In this document: positions 36,994 through 48,303 of the stretch, in pieces
How positions within the stretch are numbered: position 1 is the stretch's first letter
How the letters are laid out: the number at the start of each line of letters is the position of its first letter
Assembly (NCBI GenBank): GCA_027625915.1
Contig: JANTQA010000015.1
Coordinates: forward strand, 11,561,001-11,625,000
Length of the DNA: 64,000 nt
Origin: Anaeramoeba flamelloides
Taxonomy: Eukaryota > Metamonada > Anaeramoebidae
Direction: 5' to 3'
Position numbers and translations under genes: made by a program
Notes under the pieces: model-generated
Told to the model about the DNA's origin: nothing
The model's input: only the letters and a program-made list of their open reading frames with translations
Databases searched by the model: none

Positions 36994-39900
36994 TTATAAA
37001 AATATTGGCATTGATACTCTTGGTGGCGTTTCTCTTTCTTCATCTGGGACTGCAGAAAATATTTTGTAATTTCGATTTAATTTATCATCTAATATCAATA
37101 TTGATGCAACGTTTCCACTTCTATTCAGAGTAAGAATCAGATATAAAGTAATAAAAAAAAAAGTAAAAAAATTAATAATTAATTAATAAAGAAAAGTTGA
37201 ATCATTAAAATAAAAAAAACTTAAATATAAAATAAAAAAGTTTTATAATTTTGTATTTTGAAATTATTCACTAGAATAAAAAATTAATAAAAATAAAAAT
37301 TTCAGAGATAAAAAAAGTTGAAATTAATAAAAAAATTATTTTATTTCTGATCACTTTTTTTGAATTTTTTTTAAAATTTTTCATCATAATTTGGAATTAA
37401 ATTTTAATTTTTTTCTTAAAATTAAATAAATATGTTAGTTCCATTAATAATATCATTCGCATAAATAATAATACTTTAATAATTATCAATATTTTCTTCT
37501 GTATTAATAATTGCACTAAAATAACTCAGATAATGCAATAGTGTTCTTGCTTTTTTTTTTCAATTAAGTTTTCAATTTTAATATTTAATACTTCTTTTGT
37601 TAATCTTCAAAATAACAAAAATACCTATATTTTATAAAAAATAATTTATTTTTTCATATATTCAGATTCATTCATATTTTTTTGTTAAAAATTTTGTTGG
37701 AAAAACAATATTTGTACTGAAAGATTTATGAAAATTAAATTGAATTTTTTGTTACAATAAAACATTTTTTTCCAAGATCAAAGACTTTTTTCTTTGAATT
37801 TAAATAAAAATTTCTTAATCATCCAAAAAAAAAAAAAAATTGTGGAATTAATTTACTTTGTAGAAATAAACAAAGGTATTTTTGGTTGAAAATTGTATTT
37901 TGAGAGGTATAAAAAACTTTAATTTTACCTCTATGAAAAATCTTATCAGAAAATTAAATTAATTTCAATTCAAACTTGAATTGTTCAATTTTATAATAAT
38001 TTTAAAGTTTATCATTTTCATCGTACATACTGTATCACTAATTAAGAATAAATAAAGCACCAAAGTTGTTGAATTGACTTGTGAAAAAATAAATAAAAAA
38101 GAATCAAAAAATTTTCTTATTTATTTTTTTCTAATTTTTCCCGAGTTGAATTTTCTTTTTATTGAGAAGAAGAGTGATTACAAAGGAAAAAGATCAAGTG
38201 GTTACTTGCTAATACTGATATACTGAAATATGAAAGTATGGTTAATTTGAAAATAAAATTAAAAAGCAAAACAAAAAATACCAAAGGTTTAAAGTAAATC
38301 AGATCAAAAAGAAAAAAGAAATAATAACAACTTAAACTACCATACCCCAAATGAGCATTCGAATCAATTATCAGATTAAATTAAATCAACCAAAAGTATT
38401 TTCACTGTGATTTTCGGATGTTCTTAATTCAAGATAGAATTGTTTTTTTTTTTTTTTTGATTTTTTATACAATTGCTTTTTATAAACCCTTTTTTACTTT
38501 TAATTTTTTTTTTTTTTTCAATTTTTTATTTTTAATTTTTAATCTTTTGTTTTTACTTTTTAAACATATAAAGATAATATGGGCGTATACTTTGCCTTAA
38601 ATAACTGTGAAATCGATAGTTTTACACTTAAATTTTATTTTGAGGAAATTTAAGTAAAAATACATCTAGAACGAAATTTATACCTCTTCAATAATAATAA
38701 TAATAATTTTTAATAAATTTTCGTTAATGGAGTTGAAGAAACCATCACTAAAATAATAGTAATAAAGAATAAAACAATAAAATCTTCTTCTTTAGAGGAT
38801 TTAATCTCTACAACAAATTACTATTCAGATTTAAGGGGGGGATGAGTCAAAGTTATTTTTGATGAATACTTCATTGGTACTAAATATATGATTATAAATA
38901 AATAAAAAGTTCTTGGAATTAGAATTTTCATTTTTTATTACAAAACTATTTTCAAGTCAAAGGGGACCAGTTTTAATGTGCTGAATTACATGTGTTTAAC
39001 TTGTTTGAATGGATATTAAACAGAAAAAATTTATTCTGGAAATTTCAAAATTGAAATCAAAATTTTTTCACATTTTTCGTTTTTTCAATTTTTTTGATAA
39101 ATAATTGTTTTATAATTTTCTTTTTCTTAATAATTTTGCTTTTAGTCTATTCTTTTTCCTTTTTTTTTTTTATTTGATAAAGATCAGGTTTGAAAAAAAA
39201 AAGATTTTGTAAATAAAAATAAATTAGCATTATGAAAATTAAGACTATTTCATGCTTTTTCAAAAAATATAATTACCAACCAAAAAATCTTCTTAGTTAA
39301 CCTTTTTTCATTGAAAGCATAGAAATAAAAACTTTTGTCATTCTCATTTCAAAAATTATTCTATACTTTTATTCTTTAGTTTTTAGTTTTTTTATTTTTT
39401 TAATATCAGGCATTTATGTATTTATAATAATTAAAAGGCGAATTATTAATCATTATTTAATAATTAGTTGTCCTTGAATACAAAAAGAAAACTTAATTTT
39501 TTTTTCAATTTAATATTTCAGATGAGTCAACATTTTTGAAAAATAATTTAGTTTTCCAAAATTTAATTTAAATTCGATAACATTTCTCGACTTATAATAA
39601 ACCTCAATTCAAAATTTGTGAAATATCGTTTATATTACAAACTTCAATAGACCTATTTTGAGTACTATATTAAAAATATTTTTGTTCACAATTTGTTTAA
39701 AACGACTTTTTTTAAAAAAAACTAAAAGCTTTTTAGAATGAAAGTTACCGATAAAAATAATTAGGAGCACTCCAAATTGTAACTAAGTTTTCTTCTCCGT
39801 AAGAATAACGATAACCTTCTTGCACGATTTGATGCGCCCTGCAGATTAAAGACAAGTCATTGATGTTATTAAATTCATTTGTAACTTTTTTTCCAAATAG

Positions 39901-42900
39901 CCAACCTGCTCCACGTGGAGAAGTAGCCCACCCTTCAATTTCTTCTGGATCTGACCATACCAAATCACAAAATGCTCCTTCATGGGGAACTTCATCCATT
40001 CGGTTAATAGCTCTAATTTGATCAATTGTTCTTATTTCTATAATTTGCAGATAAGAAAAAATAAAATAAAAAAAGATAAGAAAAGATTAAATTATATAAA
40101 TTCAATTTTGAGAAAAGAAGCAATAAATTCAAAAAAAAAAATTTTGTAGAATTTTAGTTTTATTATTTATGGTTTAATATTCATTTTCAAAACAATAAAA
40201 ACATTTAGTGAAAGAAAAAGATGTATTTTCAGAGTTATTATTATTAAGCCATTCTGAGAAATACATTGAATTTAAAATTATTTTTGAAAAAATGATCTCG
40301 TTGGGAATAAAATAGAGTTTTTAACACACGTAAAGATTTTGATCAAAAAATTATTTTTTAGAGAGCCGATCAGTCCCAGTGATAAAGTGCCTAACTTACA
40401 ATCCGAAGTTCAGGGTTAGATTCCTCTTAACGGCATTATTTTCAAATTGTTTATCATTTTTTCAAAAAAGTTACAAAAACCGCAAAGGTTTAATTTTAAT
40501 TAAAAATCGGACTTTGATACCATAGAACCAACTAATTCTTTGAAGAAATCGTCTGACCAAATTTGAATCTTTTTGACAATTATAAAAATGAACCTGAAAT
40601 AGGTATTGGAACTAAATCCCTCTCAATTTATGAGTTTATCTGATACTTGAGAGAATTGGCCATCCTTCACTTGGTTTAGCAATATCTCTAATCCAAATTC
40701 GGTATTTGAATAGTGTCGTTAAGTGCCGTAGAGTTCCGAAAGCTTCCGCGGAATAGAGTAAAACCTTTGATTTGACTCAATTCTTTTAAATTATGGAATA
40801 GTTAACCGCAGTTTTTTTCACTTTTTGTTTTTGTTTTAAAAAACTATTGATTTTCTAATCAAAACTAAAATTAAAAAAAACCTAATGGCGGTTTTCTTGA
40901 AGTTTTCTGTTTTATATGTGAAGTGTTCTAGGTTTTTTTTACTTTTTGAAATAAACCGAAAATTTTAATAAATTTTCGGTTTATTTCAAAAAGTAAAAAA
41001 AACCTAACGAAAATCTATCGATTTTACAAATAAACAGAAAACTCAAGAAAACCTAACGGCGTTTTTTTTAATTTGAGAAATTAAACGAAAATTAAATAAA
41101 TTTTCGGTTTATTTCTTAAATTAAAAAAAACCTAACGGCCATTTTCCAGAATTTAAAAGAATAGAGTAAAATCTTAGATTTGACTTAATTCTTCTAAATT
41201 CTGGAAAATATAACTTAACATACATGTGAAGTTTTATCCTTCACCCTTGAATGGAAACAAAAAAAATGAAAGTTCTAAAAATAAAAAAAAAATTGTAATA
41301 ACTTTCGCTAACTTCTGAGTGAATGAATCAGCTTTATTTGTTTTTTTTTTTTTTTTATAGAGAAAACTAAATTAAGTTTAGTATACTTTAAATGACTATG
41401 TCTAGAAGCATATCTAGAGGTTATTTGAATGAGAATACACACATTTAGTCACTTCAAAATTCTCTCTTTGCAATACTAAATGTTTTATTTTATAACATTT
41501 AACCCTTAAAAATAAGCCGAATCAGTTTTATTTGAGTCAGTTTATCAAATACCTGATTAAAAATTTTCTTGTTTGCAAAAAATTTTCAAAAGAAAATTTC
41601 TATGAGATCTTTTTCAAAAGTTGGTCTTAATTGAAGAGTTACACAAAAAAAAAGAAATTTCATTTTTCAATTTTTCTTGTTTTGTTGAAAAAAAGGAATT
41701 TTCAATTATTAAAAAGTAATTTTTAGCAAATAAAAAAACTTTTGAACTAGAAGAAAAAAATATAAAATAAAAGAACTACCCAGTATATTAAACTGTAAAA
41801 ATAAGAGATGACAAACTCTCAAATACCAAAAATCCACTATTTATTTTCTTTCTTTTTTCTCAGTAACTATTTGAAATTGAATTTAATTTCTACTTCATTT
41901 GTGAAAAAATGCAGTTAACTATTATCGATCATATCTCAAAAAAACAGTAAAAAAAAAACCCTATATTTCAGAATTGCTAAATTTAGGAGTGGTTTTTACT
42001 GTTTTTAATTAAGATTTAAGTTGATAATCCACATTCTGATTTAAAATGAGAGAGAAAAAAACGTTGTATTGACTTTTTTGAAATTTTTTTTTCATTTTAT
42101 CAAAACAAGAAAATTGCTTTTTTGAAAACTTTAAAGAAATAAAAATTTTTGCTTAATAGATCTGAATTTAATTGATAAATTTTTGTTAAACTTGTACCAA
42201 ATTTTGAGTTATTTAATCTCCTATACACCTCAATTAGTTTTATTTGTTGATATATGAATTGAAATATTAATAATCAAAAATACTATCATAATAAAAAAAT
42301 TTTTTAAAAGCAATGATTTCCAACATATAAACTAAGAATAGTGTTTACCCTTTTCAAGAATAAACTTAATGAGTATTTTCGATTTTAAGCTATTTTCGGG
42401 AATATTTTCTAGATCCCAACTTAATTGATAATAAAAATAATAGGGTTACTTTTTTTTAGTTTTATATTGGAAAATATCAATAATTTTGGATTTCAAAAAA
42501 TTAGACTCTAAATTAATAAATTGTGGAGATGAAGTTTACCCATCCATTTCGTAAGCCAAAAAACAAATTACAAAAAAAAAATAATTTTAAGATTTCAACA
42601 AGATTCCATTTTATTCGAAAAAAAATACTGTTTTCTTAATCTATTTATTTAAGAAAATTGAATAAAGTTTCCATTTTCTTAAAATAATTTAATATATTTA
42701 AACAATTCATTCATTAATATAAGACACAATTCTATGTTTAAATTTCATTAATAGAGTTTTTATTGAATTTTATTTTAAAATTATTTGTAAGAATTGAAAA
42801 TAAAAATAAAAAAATTATAATTTCTGGAATAATTGTAATAACGGCAAATTAGAAATATTTATAAAAATATGAATTTCAAATTTAAAGAAAAAATAAAGAA

Positions 42901-45900
42901 GATGTATAATTTACCTGGCGATAAACCCCCATGTACACATAAGATTGTTTGATCAATTATCTATTAAAAATATTTTTTTAATATTATAACAATTATAAAA
43001 GAAATGTTTTAAAGATTTCAAATTAAAGAATTTAATATATACAAAAATTAAAATATTATCTGAAATTATCATTTATCTAATATTTAAAGATTTATTTCTC
43101 AAATAATATCTTTTGATTATTGTTGATATTTCTTTTACAATTTATTAATAATTTTGAACGAAAAATGTTTTTTTTTTAAATTTTTTTGTAATAAGTTTCT
43201 ATTTATCATTCGTTTAGTAACTTGTAACAAGAGAAATTTGAAAATTTTAAATTTTATTTTGTACAACAAAATAATTCTAAAATAAAAAAAATGGATTTAA
43301 GGGCCAAGTCTTTCACAACAAAAAGGCAAAATTTTAAAATATGTTATTGGTGATATATTCTCTACTTACAAATTTTGTCTTTGCCAAGTGTTAAAAAATT
43401 CTGATCAAATAAGAAACCGTAGAAAAGAAAATAATTTTCAGTGAGAACAAATTTTTTTTTCCATTTTTTATGAAAAAGAAAACTTTTAAATTCATTTTAT
43501 TTCTTACATTATAAGAGTTTTTTACCTTGTTTATTACCATTCCCATCATTATTACACAATAAATAGTCTTTATTATCAGGAATATTAATAAAAGAATTTT
43601 ATTTTATTTTTTGAGATAATTCTTTTTGGTTAAAAAAAAAAATGATTATTTGAGAATATTGAAAAATATTGGCATTGTTTTAAGAAGAGTAGTTATAACC
43701 ATTAAAGTTTTATCAGCAATTTACAAATTTTACTGATAAATTTTGTTTTTGTTGAAAGATGAAATTGGATTTTTCGAAATGAAATTTTCTTGGAGATATT
43801 TGGGAATTTTGAAATTTTATCCCCAAAAAATTCAAAACGAATTTTTTCTTCCAAAAAATAATTTGAAATGTTATAATAATTCTTGTGAATAAGACCAAAC
43901 AATTTTTCAAATTGAGAATTTTTTTGCAATTTTTTTTCATTTTTTGAAAACCAGAAAACAGCTTTTTTACAAACTTTAAAGAATAAAAAATTTTTGCTTA
44001 ATAGATCTCAATTTAATTATGAAAATTCTTGTAAAATTATATCAAATTTTCATTTTTTTAATCACCTATACTCCAATTAGTTTTGTTGAGTAAGATTTGT
44101 ATTGGAATATTAATTATCAAAAATAATAATAAAAAAAAAAATTTATTTTTTTCAAAATCAAGACTTTCCAACCTAAAATGAAAAATATGGTAATCATTTA
44201 CAAGAATTAACTAAATTGTTAATAAAAATAATAGGGTTACTTTTTTTCGGGAAAATTATTCATTTAAAAATTTGGCCAAATTTCCAATTTTTTTCAAAAT
44301 AACCAATTCCATTGAAATACATTGGCTGTAGGTATTTAAAAACTCCTTTTTTTGGGTAGGTTAAGTGTATGATAGGGAAAGTGTGAGTATGTTAGGGTCG
44401 GTTTGGGTTATTTAGGATGTATATTAGGATGTTTTGGATGGAATTTTGAAAAAAAAAAAATAATTAAGTAGAGAAATCGAATCTGTGTAACTTGTTTTAA
44501 GGAGTAAAAACTTTCCACTAAATCTTGGTTTTAAAATTGGTTTTTGAACAAATTTTTAAAAATATTTAGTATTGATGATTTCAAGATTTTGAATATTCTA
44601 CAATTTAAGTAATAAAATACTACTAATTACAAAATAATCTTTTTGATTTTTCCTCTCACAATAATTCAATAACATTAAAAACTTTCATACCAATGAAAAT
44701 AATTAAGAAACTCTTGAAAAATAGAAAAAAAATCAATTTGACCAATTTTGAAATTTGACCAAATTTGAAAATTAATAATATACCCTTTTTTTCATTTTAT
44801 ATCCAAAACATGTGGAATTTTGGAATTCAAAAAATAGACTCAAATCAATAATTGTTTAGATGGGGTTAACTCTGCCTATTTCATAAGTCTAAAAACAAAT
44901 TATAAATAAAAATTTTAATAAGATCTCGACAAGATTTCATTTTATTTTTAAAAAATATTACTCCACTAAGGAAGTAGTTTTTAATTCCTCTTATTTATTC
45001 TAATTCTTAAACTTATATTTATAAAATTTTTAAAATATTCAAATACATCTTTATTTTCTACTCCAGCCATGAAAGATATTGAATCTCTTTTTCTAATAAT
45101 ATCAAGAATATTATAAATATTATTATTTTTTAATATATTAGATATATTAATTTTTTTTTAATTCAAACATCCAGATTTTATGATTATTTTCATAGGCTGA
45201 TCAATTCGTTAGGTTTTCCAGGATTCAAAGGAATTGCGTAAAATCTTTGATTTTACTCAATTCTTTTGAATTCTGGGAAACCTAGGCACTTGACGGCACT
45301 CTACGGCACTTGACGACACGATCACAGAGAAAATGATCCAAATCTTCGATGATAGCCAAAAAAATTTTTCTATACAATTCACAAAAAGTTGGAGGGTTTT
45401 AAGGACTACGTTGGTTATTAAAAAATTAATGTTGTGTGATTTAATCAGGGATTCGAGGTTGGAAAATCTCACAAATATTTGTTCTGTGAGATTTACGAAG
45501 GAAAAAATGAAATTTTTTTCAGAATTTTATCTGTTCCTCGTTTCTGTGATTTCTGTGATTTCTCAAAACGAAAAAGAAGGTTGGAAAAAAAATAGTTTTT
45601 TGAGAAAATTTCCCTTTCAATGCAATTTTTAAAAGCCCTGTCGTATTTTAGTGAATATTCTATTATTCTTTTTTGATTTGAGAGATAAGTTTAGTGGGCT
45701 TTATATTTCCAATTAAAATGTGAAAATGGAAATAATTTATGACTAATTCTTGGTTATTTTTAAACATGTTAAAATACAATAAAAGTATTTGGTATTGTAT
45801 GATATTTACCAAAATCCTTATTTCAATAATAAAAATCATTTTTTCCAAATGATATATAAATTTTTTTTTTGAATAAAAAAACAGATTAATTTTTGCAAAT

Positions 45901-47702
45901 TTTATTTTCATTTAGATCCTTTGAATGCAAAATTCCCCAAAACCTTTCCCACAAAAAGAAAGAACATTTTTTCTTTTTGAAACAATAATTATTTTTTTTT
46001 ATAAAAAAACTTGTTTTGCAAAATTTTTTTAATATAAAATTGAACAAAACCTTGATCAGAGTTACTACCTCTGCAAATTTTTCTTGAAACTAATAATTGT
46101 GTTTTGCGTAAATAATACAAACAAAAAAAATTGTCACATTTAAATAAAGCAAATTTTGAGTGTTTGGTAATGGATATTCTGTTCAAAAAATCAAATAGAG
46201 TAAATACTATCCTCAAAAGTGTTGTTGGGAACGTCAATCCAAGAAAAAATCAAAAAGAACCAAAACCAAAAAAACGAAGACTAAAACACAATTACTTTGG
46301 AAGGATTTATTGTTATGATTTATCGAGACAATGGAACAATCCAAGTAACTCAATAGTCAAAACTCAGAGGCGATGCGATCTTTTAAAGCTAGAGTTGTTT
46401 ATCGAGAGTATTTGAAAGGAAATTCATTTTTTCAAGCTCGAAAATCGTGATTATTTTTCAATTTCCTTCTCACGTTTCTTAATAAGGGTGTCGAGATTTA
46501 CGGATCTCAAGATTTCTTTTATTTTTTTCAGTAAAAAATACACATTAAAAAGATTTTTTTGATCCAAATTAGGGAATATTTCATTGATCCTTGACTTCCA
46601 CAATTTAAATGAGATTGGATTTAAAGCTTTTAAAACAACTTGGTGAATTGACAAAGTAGATCTTAAATTTCTTGAAATAAAGAATAAAAAGAGAAATACT
46701 TACTGCTGCTAAAGTCAAATAATCAAATACTTGAGTACAGTATCTCCATGGATTTGGGTTTCCATATTTTTGTAAACATTCTTCATAAAAGCCATAAACC
46801 TTAAAAAAAAAAGAATAAAAATGATTCATAATAAAGCGAAAACAAAAAAATCCACTAACAATTAGTTTTTGAAAAAAGGGTTTGTAAGTTGAAAAAGAGA
46901 AAAATAAAAAATAAAACGAACTTGAGTAATTTGTCTACTTTCGTGATTTCTATTCAAAAAAATGAAATAATTCAAAATTGTTCAGTAAAACAAAGATACA
47001 AAAATCAAACAGAACAAATTAAAAGTGAGAATACAGCGGCTTGTTGGGATAATAGAAAAAGGATTAAAAAAAAAAATTTTATCACAAAAAAAAATCTAAT
47101 GTCTTACCCTCTCAAAAGCAATATCTTACTTGGGTACCTAAAATATTCCAAAAACAAATTTTCAAATTAGGTGTTAAACAAGAAATGGTGGTTTATTAAG
47201 ACAAAAATTATTGAAAAAGAAATTTTAAAAAGAAAAACAAAGAAAGTGGTTTACTTGACTTTAAGTGCCATCAAATAAGTAAAAGTTTCTAAGGAATAAT
47301 AGCCACGATCAACATAATCTCCCATAAAAATGTAATTTACGTCTCCCACTTCTCCTCCTGTTCTAAAGAGTTCCAACACATCATAAAATTGTCTTTTGTT
47401 TTATTTTTTATATTTTTTTTGTTTTTTTTGATAAAAATTCGAATAAAAGAATTGGTCATTGGATCAGAGAACAAGAAGACTTTTTTAAGGCTTAAAGAAC
47501 TGTCACAATTCATAAAAAAAAAATAAAAGAAGAAAAGATCTTACCCATGAACGTCACCGCAGACTGTAACTGGGCTTTGGACTGGTTGCACATTATTTTC
47601 TTCAATTAAAAGTTCTTTCACTTTTTCACATAGTTGTTTAAGTTGGTGTTCAGGAAGGTAGGTACATTTTTTGAGGGTTTCAAGTTGCTTGTCGATATCC
47701 AT
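36994..47702 (-). CDS. PPP6C: Serine/threonine protein phosphatase PP6 catalytic subunit (PPP6C/Sit4 type)
   Basis: Eight exons on the minus strand join in phase: 47702-47545, 47392-47255, 47137-47108, 46949-46922, 46799-46704, 42960-42915, 40037-39749 and 37120-36994. The product is 303 residues (human PP6 is 305). Metal-site motifs are present: GDVHG (49-53), GDYVDRG (77-83), RGNHE (108-112), HGGLSP (160-165), and CRAH and WSAPNY near the end. [16 protein letters not shown] and [17 protein letters not shown] favour PP6 over PP2A and PP4. Exons 3 and 4 are only 30 and 28 nt. Introns 5-7 are 3.7, 2.9 and 2.6 kb and packed with repeats; the rest are 117-158 nt. Two usual Cys of the YCYRCGN segment are Phe and Ser here (YFYRSGN), and the tail ends PIFL rather than P-Y-FL. 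Confidence 0.94.
39260..39550. repeat. Dispersed repeat DR6, copy b
   Basis: Partner of 15650-15970, inside PP6 intron 7. Confidence 0.6.
40365..40435 (+). pseudogene. tRNA-like relic (Val-TAC-like) in PP6 intron 6
   Basis: 71 nt with partial tRNA form: GCCG at the 5' end pairs with CGGC at the 3' end, a D-arm-like AGTCCCAGTGATAAAG, a loop CTTACAA that would present TAC, and a T arm GGGTTAGATTCC. The anticodon stem pairs badly (CCTAA with TCCGA) and the B-box lacks the usual TTCGA, so it is probably a dead tRNA or tRNA-derived repeat. Confidence 0.45.
40712..41213. repeat. Hairpin-module array A4
   Basis: Starts AGTGTCGTTAAGTGCCGTAG, on the antisense side of PP6 intron 6. It contains a perfect palindrome near 40929-41004 with 35-bp arms centred in ACTTTTTGAAATAAACCG, enclosed by an outer CTTGA(A)GTTTTCTG arm pair. 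A GAAATTAAACG hairpin and a CCAGAATTTAAAAGAATAG hairpin follow. Confidence 0.85.
42060..42620. repeat. Dispersed repeat DR4, copy a
   Basis: In PP6 intron 6. Colinear with 43930-44960 in intron 5 of the same gene (shared TTGCTTAATAGATCT, AATAATAGGGTTACTTTTTT, AGACTC-AAAT). Confidence 0.75.
43290..43710. repeat. Dispersed repeat DR3, copy b
   Basis: Partner of 12360-12790, lying inside PP6 intron 5. Confidence 0.6.
43930..44960. repeat. Dispersed repeat DR4, copy b, split by a MITE
   Basis: Partner of 42060-42620. The two halves are separated by the 44249-44784 insertion; removing that in thought restores colinearity with copy a. Confidence 0.75.
44249..44784. mobile_element. MITE with 9-bp target duplication
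   Basis: 536 bp inserted in DR4b. CTTTTTTTC stands exactly on both sides (44240-44248, 44785-44793). The ends are inverted: ATTATT-ATTT then AAATTTGGCCAAATTTC at the left, with AAATTTGGTCAAATTTC in the inverted right end. A 9-bp duplication is typical of Mutator-like elements. It contains a G-rich stretch at 44350-44443. Confidence 0.8.
44965..45385 (-). mobile_element. LINE 3' end, interrupted by hairpin array A5
   Basis: Minus-strand relative of the 24.1-kb LINE. The part 45385-45325 reads IIEDLDHFL, and 45198-44970 continues [14 protein letters not shown]...NNNIYNIL...[17 protein letters not shown], matching NIYNIINKQDSISLLALVD in that copy. In-frame stops show it is dead. It lies in PP6 intron 5. 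Upstream of 45385 the match fades. Confidence 0.75.
45204..45319. repeat. Hairpin-module array A5 (minimal copy, GATCA target duplication)
   Basis: A 116-bp unit consisting of one CCAGGATTCAAAGGAATTG/GAATTCTGGG hairpin followed by CCTAGGCACTTGACGG and two more AGTGCCGT-type units on the opposite strand. GATCA stands on both sides (45199-45203 and 45320-45324). The flanks are two parts of one LINE, so this unit moved into it. Confidence 0.8.
45880..46650. repeat. Dispersed repeat DR7, copy b
   Basis: Partner of 32895-34020, in PP6 intron 5. A 94-codon plus frame (46131-46415, Lys/Arg-rich) and a 67-codon minus frame (46654-46451, [17 protein letters not shown]) are open here. The minus one keeps a similar length and the ending EKEIEK/ENEKEK in copy a, so the element may once have coded on the minus strand. 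Family unknown. Confidence 0.6.
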
Positions 47703-48303
47703 TTCGAGTTAAAAATGAGTATGATAAATTGTTAAAATTAAGAAGAACGTTGAGATACAAAAAATGAAAGAGAATTTAAAATTGAATTTTCAATTAAAGA
47801 TTATTTCATCTCTCAATGCTTTATCTTTCTTGCCCAGTTGGAATTTCAGTCTTCTACAACTCTGAATCAAAATAATATAAGTTTTAAAAATTAAAAATTT
47901 GTGACATTTTTCAAAATCAATGAAAAATTCTTTCTTTGCTATTTGAACATCTGTCCAAAATAAAATTATATTAATTCAGTGTTGTCTGTTTCCAATTTTC
48001 ACCAATAAATTACCATAAGCTTGTAAATTATTTTTCTCAAGTGGTGAAAAATTCAATATTATGTAAATTTCGTCACGATTTCAAATTATACCCTGTTCTA
48101 GCATTTGCAACTTCTTGTTCCAAATAAATTATCTAATTTAAGTATTCAATAATATAACTAAATGCAAATTAATTTTGAAGGTCTAATTCCTTGATTTTTT
48201 AAGATAATTTTAAATTATGCATCGTAGATTGGATCCAAAGTTTTTCATAATTTTCTCAGTTTTTTTTAAAATTTTGTTTTTTTTTTACGGTAAAAATTAG
48301 CAA

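Noticed and set aside
43702-43940. Two 75-codon overlapping minus ORFs
   Set aside because: They lie in repeat DNA of PP6 intron 5, are mutually out of frame and Phe/Lys-rich only.
45333-45632. 99-codon plus ORF and a 71-codon minus ORF overlapping it
   Set aside because: The minus side carries LINE similarity (IIEDLDHFL) in a broken copy, so both open frames are incidental.
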